From: Elmis aenea
Lineage: Eukaryota; Arthropoda; Insecta; Coleoptera; Elmidae
Assembly (NCBI GenBank): GCA_947652605.1
Contig: OX393578.1
Span: 35,345,470 to 35,409,469 of the forward strand
DNA: 64,000 nucleotides
Direction of reading: 5' to 3'
The translations under genes and the position numbers were made by a program. The notes below the pieces were generated by a model. That model was not told the DNA's origin, ran no database searches, and saw only the letters and a list, made by a program, of their open reading frames with translations. Positions 61,301 through 64,000 of the stretch are shown piece by piece (position 1 is the stretch's first letter; every line of letters begins with the position of its first letter).

Positions 61301-63267
61301 ATTGAATTCAGAAAAAAAAAGTATACCAGATTTAGTAAAAAAAAATAGATGGTGCCATTTGGCAAAAAAAAATTGACTATCGTTTGACATTTAAGTTCAA
61401 CTTGAAAAAAATTGAAATCCAATTTAGTTTATAGTATTTGAGGAGCCATTTCATTACTTTTTTGTTCACCAAAATCGGACCACAAACAATGGAGTTACAG
61501 CTTGCGGCGTTTTTTGTGTGACACCCTGTATACTATACTTTGGTTTTTGAATAATTTAACACGCCCTACTCAAATTGCCGTCTGGAAGATTTTTACCCAA
61601 ATATGCCTTGGCTGTCACCGTGTTAATTCTGATACATAGTCTAATAAAAAAATTTTACTAAACAAAAACATACGTGGTTCAACCAATTTAAAAAAAAACT
61701 TTTACGAAAAATCTCTACCTAAACGGGTGACAGTGTTGAACAATAAACTTACTCTGATGTCTTTAGGATGTTCTCCCTCGGCAATTCGCACCATCCATAA
61801 AAATTTGTTAATATCATCTCCTGAATATCCGATAACACCACCAAATATAACCAACACGTAGTCAACATCCAGGGTGGTCATGATATCATATGCAGCACTT
61901 TCATTTGAAGACATTGCTTTACCCACCAGAGCAATATGGCTATTATTCCACGTATTATTGTCCACTAAAGTGGTACGATTTGCCATTCCAGCTATTTGAT
62001 ACCCGTAATCCCACCTGACAGAAAACAATTGCATACTATACTTTAAAGTCTACTTTTAAAAGCAACCATTTTTATTTCAAAAACTCCAAAAACATTTTTT
62101 TTTAACCCTCCGTCAGGCGCAATATGATTTGTCACACGTACGGGCACAAGGTATCTCTGTCAGACACATGTCAGAAATACTACTGTAAAATAGGAATTCA
62201 AAATGCTAGGTGCTTACATATATTAACAGTTGAGTGTAATGCTTTAAAATACAACCTGTACATACAATACACGATTTTATATGCAATAATTTTATGTGTT
62301 TATTTCACTATTAACAAAAGACAAAATATCTGAGTACATTGTGCAAAATATTATGTATATGACACAAAAAATGTTCTTTAAAGCAAATGTTTATCTAAGA
62401 GGTGCGTTATCTTCATGTAACTGAACAACACGACAGCGTTGAGATGCCGAAAAGCCTCAAAAGTAAAAAAATTATTAAGCTTGTACTTGTCCAGTACATG
62501 TAAAATATAAAAATAAAAATAAATTTACCAAATACTTTTTAAAATTATATTTTAATGGTGGATAACACATAATGTTACCTGTACCTTTACCCATGTATCA
62601 GCGTTATAAAAATGGGGGCAAAATATATTAAAATGAACATAGGTGCCAAAAGAGCTAGGCACGGGCCTGCTGAACAAAACTAACTTTGTATACTCTGTAG
62701 GTTCATTTTCAAAGCATGACTTGCAGGCCAAAATGGCACTTTGTCACTAATGACGTATTCGGGCGAAATGTGCCTGTGGGGGTTTCTAACACCATATCTA
62801 TCTACCACGATGTCGAATCTGCGATTTCTCATCTCGTTGTTCACAGGCACCTAATGTGTGAAGTTGGTTCGCCAATTAGAACACAAGATATTCGAAATTA
62901 CGACATATGTGTGCCTGTCAGAAAAAATGCGTACGACGGAGGGTTAAATGGCAACTTAAAAGTAGCAGTTTAACTTTTTTACATATAGAACTTACCAACT
63001 CATTATTCTAGCGTCATCTGCAGTATTTTGTGATAACCAATAGTAAGCTTCTCTAAAGTCATCCAATATTTGTCTAGTTCCATCACTGCCGTACGAAGCA
63101 AGCACAATGCTAGGGCTTGAATAGGCATTACTAGTAACCCAGGTACAATGTACGGCAAATAACATCAATAGCAATACCATTACAACTATTACTATACTAC
63201 GTATATTTGAACCAATACCATCTGTTTCACGCACTTGTTCGTGTTTCATTTTAGGAACACGTCCAGC
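58301..63267 (-). CDS. STT3B: Oligosaccharyltransferase catalytic subunit STT3B, C-terminal part (5' exons outside window)
   Basis: Catalytic subunit of the ER oligosaccharyltransferase that moves the lipid-linked glycan onto Asn in N-X-S/T sites. Exons on the minus strand: 63267-62996, 62014-61753, 58820-58582, 58522-58438, 58378-58301. They give 936 nt, or 311 aa plus TAG. The first visible exon has a charged loop ([15 protein letters not shown]), the last membrane helix ([16 protein letters not shown]) and [11 protein letters not shown]. The WWDYG motif that recognises the sequon Ser/Thr is split across the junction at 62996/62014 and is followed by [19 protein letters not shown] and [10 protein letters not shown]. 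Exon 3 begins [13 protein letters not shown] and ends HWLVRIYR. The last two exons encode the lysine-rich tail typical of STT3B rather than STT3A ([19 protein letters not shown]). The intron between the third and fourth visible exons is only 59 bp. The catalytic DXD and SVSE motifs must lie in exons beyond 64000. The other introns carry several MITEs and palindromes. Confidence 0.95.
58891..59052. mobile_element. Small MITE with AACACATATC ends in an STT3B intron
   Basis: Starts AACACATATCGGACCGGC and ends ACCGGTTTGATATGTGTT, the inverse. It contains AGATTAACGGGACCGGT, shared with the copy near 57650. It lies 70 bp upstream (in gene orientation) of the STT3B exon at 58820-58582. Confidence 0.6.
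59125..60115. mobile_element. Two abutting long-arm elements forming a tight palindrome
   Basis: ATACAGAGTGATTCAAATTT at 59130 and ATCTGGGACACCCTGTATG near 59938 look like the two ends of a long-arm element. Immediately right, 59957-60115 is the inverted complement of 59775-59945 (ATAATAAGCGAG against CTTGCTTATTATAAGAGAT), leaving a spacer of only about 15 bp. Confidence 0.6.
60356..61532. mobile_element. Palindromic element with ACAGGGTGTCACAC ends
   Basis: Starts TATACAGGGTGTCACACAAA and ends TTGTGTGACACCCTGTATA. The arms are about 280 bp and pair through AACGCCGCAAGCT and GAATTCAATGATGTAATCA. The centre holds a second hairpin at 61098-61252. It lies in the STT3B intron between exons 61753 and 58820. 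Confidence 0.8.
61098..61252. mobile_element. Hairpin MITE nested in the previous palindrome
   Basis: TAGGTTTCACAAAATTTTCA and AAAATTTTGTGAAACCTTA face each other; AACAAATGTCATTTAAA at 61153 pairs inversely with TTTAAATGACATTTGTT near 61181. It is almost fully palindromic, with a short loop. Confidence 0.65.
62106..62943. mobile_element. piggyBac-like MITE flanked by TTAA
   Basis: TTAA at 62102-62105 and 62944-62947 flanks inverted ends CCCTCCGTC. TTAA duplication and CCC-starting ends are the hallmarks of piggyBac-type elements. GACACATGTCAG and CATATGTGTGCCTGTCAG blocks occur near opposite ends. No transposase. It is in the first visible STT3B intron. Confidence 0.7.
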
Positions 63268-64000
63268 CTAAAATATAACAAGGTAAAAGTCACCATTAAC
63301 AAAAACAAACTCTGTCGTTTATAAAACAATTTATACACCTTCAATTTAAATTACATGTTAAAAATAATTTTATAAACTGTTTTCTTCTACTACCAAGTAT
63401 GAGAAAAAAACGCAAACATAAAGAAAATACCGAAATTTTGTTTTTTTTGGTCAAGAACAGAAACGAAATTAAAAATATTCAATAACTCTGTAGTCGAGAG
63501 TCGTTTATTTTTCTGCCAACTCCCCAAACCTGATTACTGTACAACCTGCATGTATAGTAAGAGGGATCTTATGCAAAAAATTTCTAGAAATTATCAAAGT
63601 AGACTTGCATCAATAAGGTCAATTATCAGCCACGTACAAGTGTTTTTACTATTAGCCAAGAAGTCAATAAAATCGTTTATAATGTGGTTGTAGAAAAAGT
63701 ATAGAACAAAACTCGAGTTGTAAAGCAATTTACACACTAGTAGTAATGCTCGCCTATCACTCTTGTTATGTAATATACTAAAGCAAAACCTCTCACTCGA
63801 CTTTTAAAGGGGCTTATAAAAATCGAGTAATGGATAAAATCAACTTAGGGAAATTCTGTTAAATAAGCAATTAAAATGAAGAATTAAGGCAGGGTCATAA
63901 AGGTTTATACAGTAATGATGTTACTAGAATGTTTTCCGTTCGTGTGCACCGACTTCAACGGAGTCTACCTAAAGACGAGCAACTACGGTAAATTGAGTTA
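63268..64000. other. STT3B intron running out of the window
   Basis: Upstream of the first visible STT3B exon no further exon with STT3 similarity was found, so the gene continues beyond the right edge. Confidence 0.5.

Noticed and set aside
1..64000. CRISPR arrays, rRNA genes, operons and bacterial promoters
   Set aside because: The window is animal nuclear DNA with introns. Spaced identical repeats or rRNA-like blocks were not seen, and no confident tRNA was found by eye.

Overview
The window is animal nuclear DNA, AT-rich, with short-exon genes that use GT-AG introns and are packed with transposon fossils. Gene content (an insect-type TRIC channel, GK5, INO80D, STT3B) and the repeat types (long-arm palindromes ending ACAGGGTG, hAT and piggyBac-like MITEs, a jockey-type LINE, mariner fossils) suggest an insect with a repeat-rich genome. 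A beetle is my guess, and the species cannot be told from the sequence.

Four protein-coding genes were reconstructed exon by exon, and every exon junction keeps frame. (1) A TRIC/TMEM38 cation channel on the minus strand (15217 down to 3351, 4 coding exons, 275 aa). Its 8.9 kb first intron holds a large palindrome with a dead LINE in its centre. (2) Glycerol kinase 5 (GK5, FGGY family) on the plus strand (30758-40417, 10 exons, 514 aa). (3) An INO80D-like subunit of the INO80 chromatin remodeller on the plus strand (42405-50246, 7 coding exons, about 498 aa), with a leader exon and a short uORF upstream. (4) The C-terminal 311 residues of the oligosaccharyltransferase catalytic subunit STT3B on the minus strand (63267 down to 58301). 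Its 5' exons lie beyond the right edge.

The rest is repeats. 1-3350 holds solo arms and palindromes. 7.2-12.0 kb is the LINE-bearing palindrome. 12-30.7 kb is gene-poor and carries hAT MITEs with intact 8-bp target duplications, a mariner fossil, a long-arm element with a transposase relic, and CGGGAC-type elements. 31.9-33.4 kb is a nest of three or four elements inside a GK5 intron. 37.6-39.6 kb is two nested palindromes plus a LINE fragment in another GK5 intron. 48.2-49.7 kb is a palindrome in an INO80D intron. 50.2-58.3 kb is intergenic with another palindrome and a CGGGAC element. The STT3B introns carry at least five elements.

The most interesting pattern is a set of elements with TA-flanked ACAGGGTG ends. 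They share a layout along their 450-700 bp arms although their sequences have diverged, and one retains a DDE transposase fossil between its arms. Several arms also carry a hairpin motif, TGANGA - stem - CGAAAC, which resembles the hammerhead ribozyme core. The four genes have unrelated functions (ER/SR ion flux, glycerol phosphorylation, chromatin, N-glycosylation) and nothing suggests that they work together.
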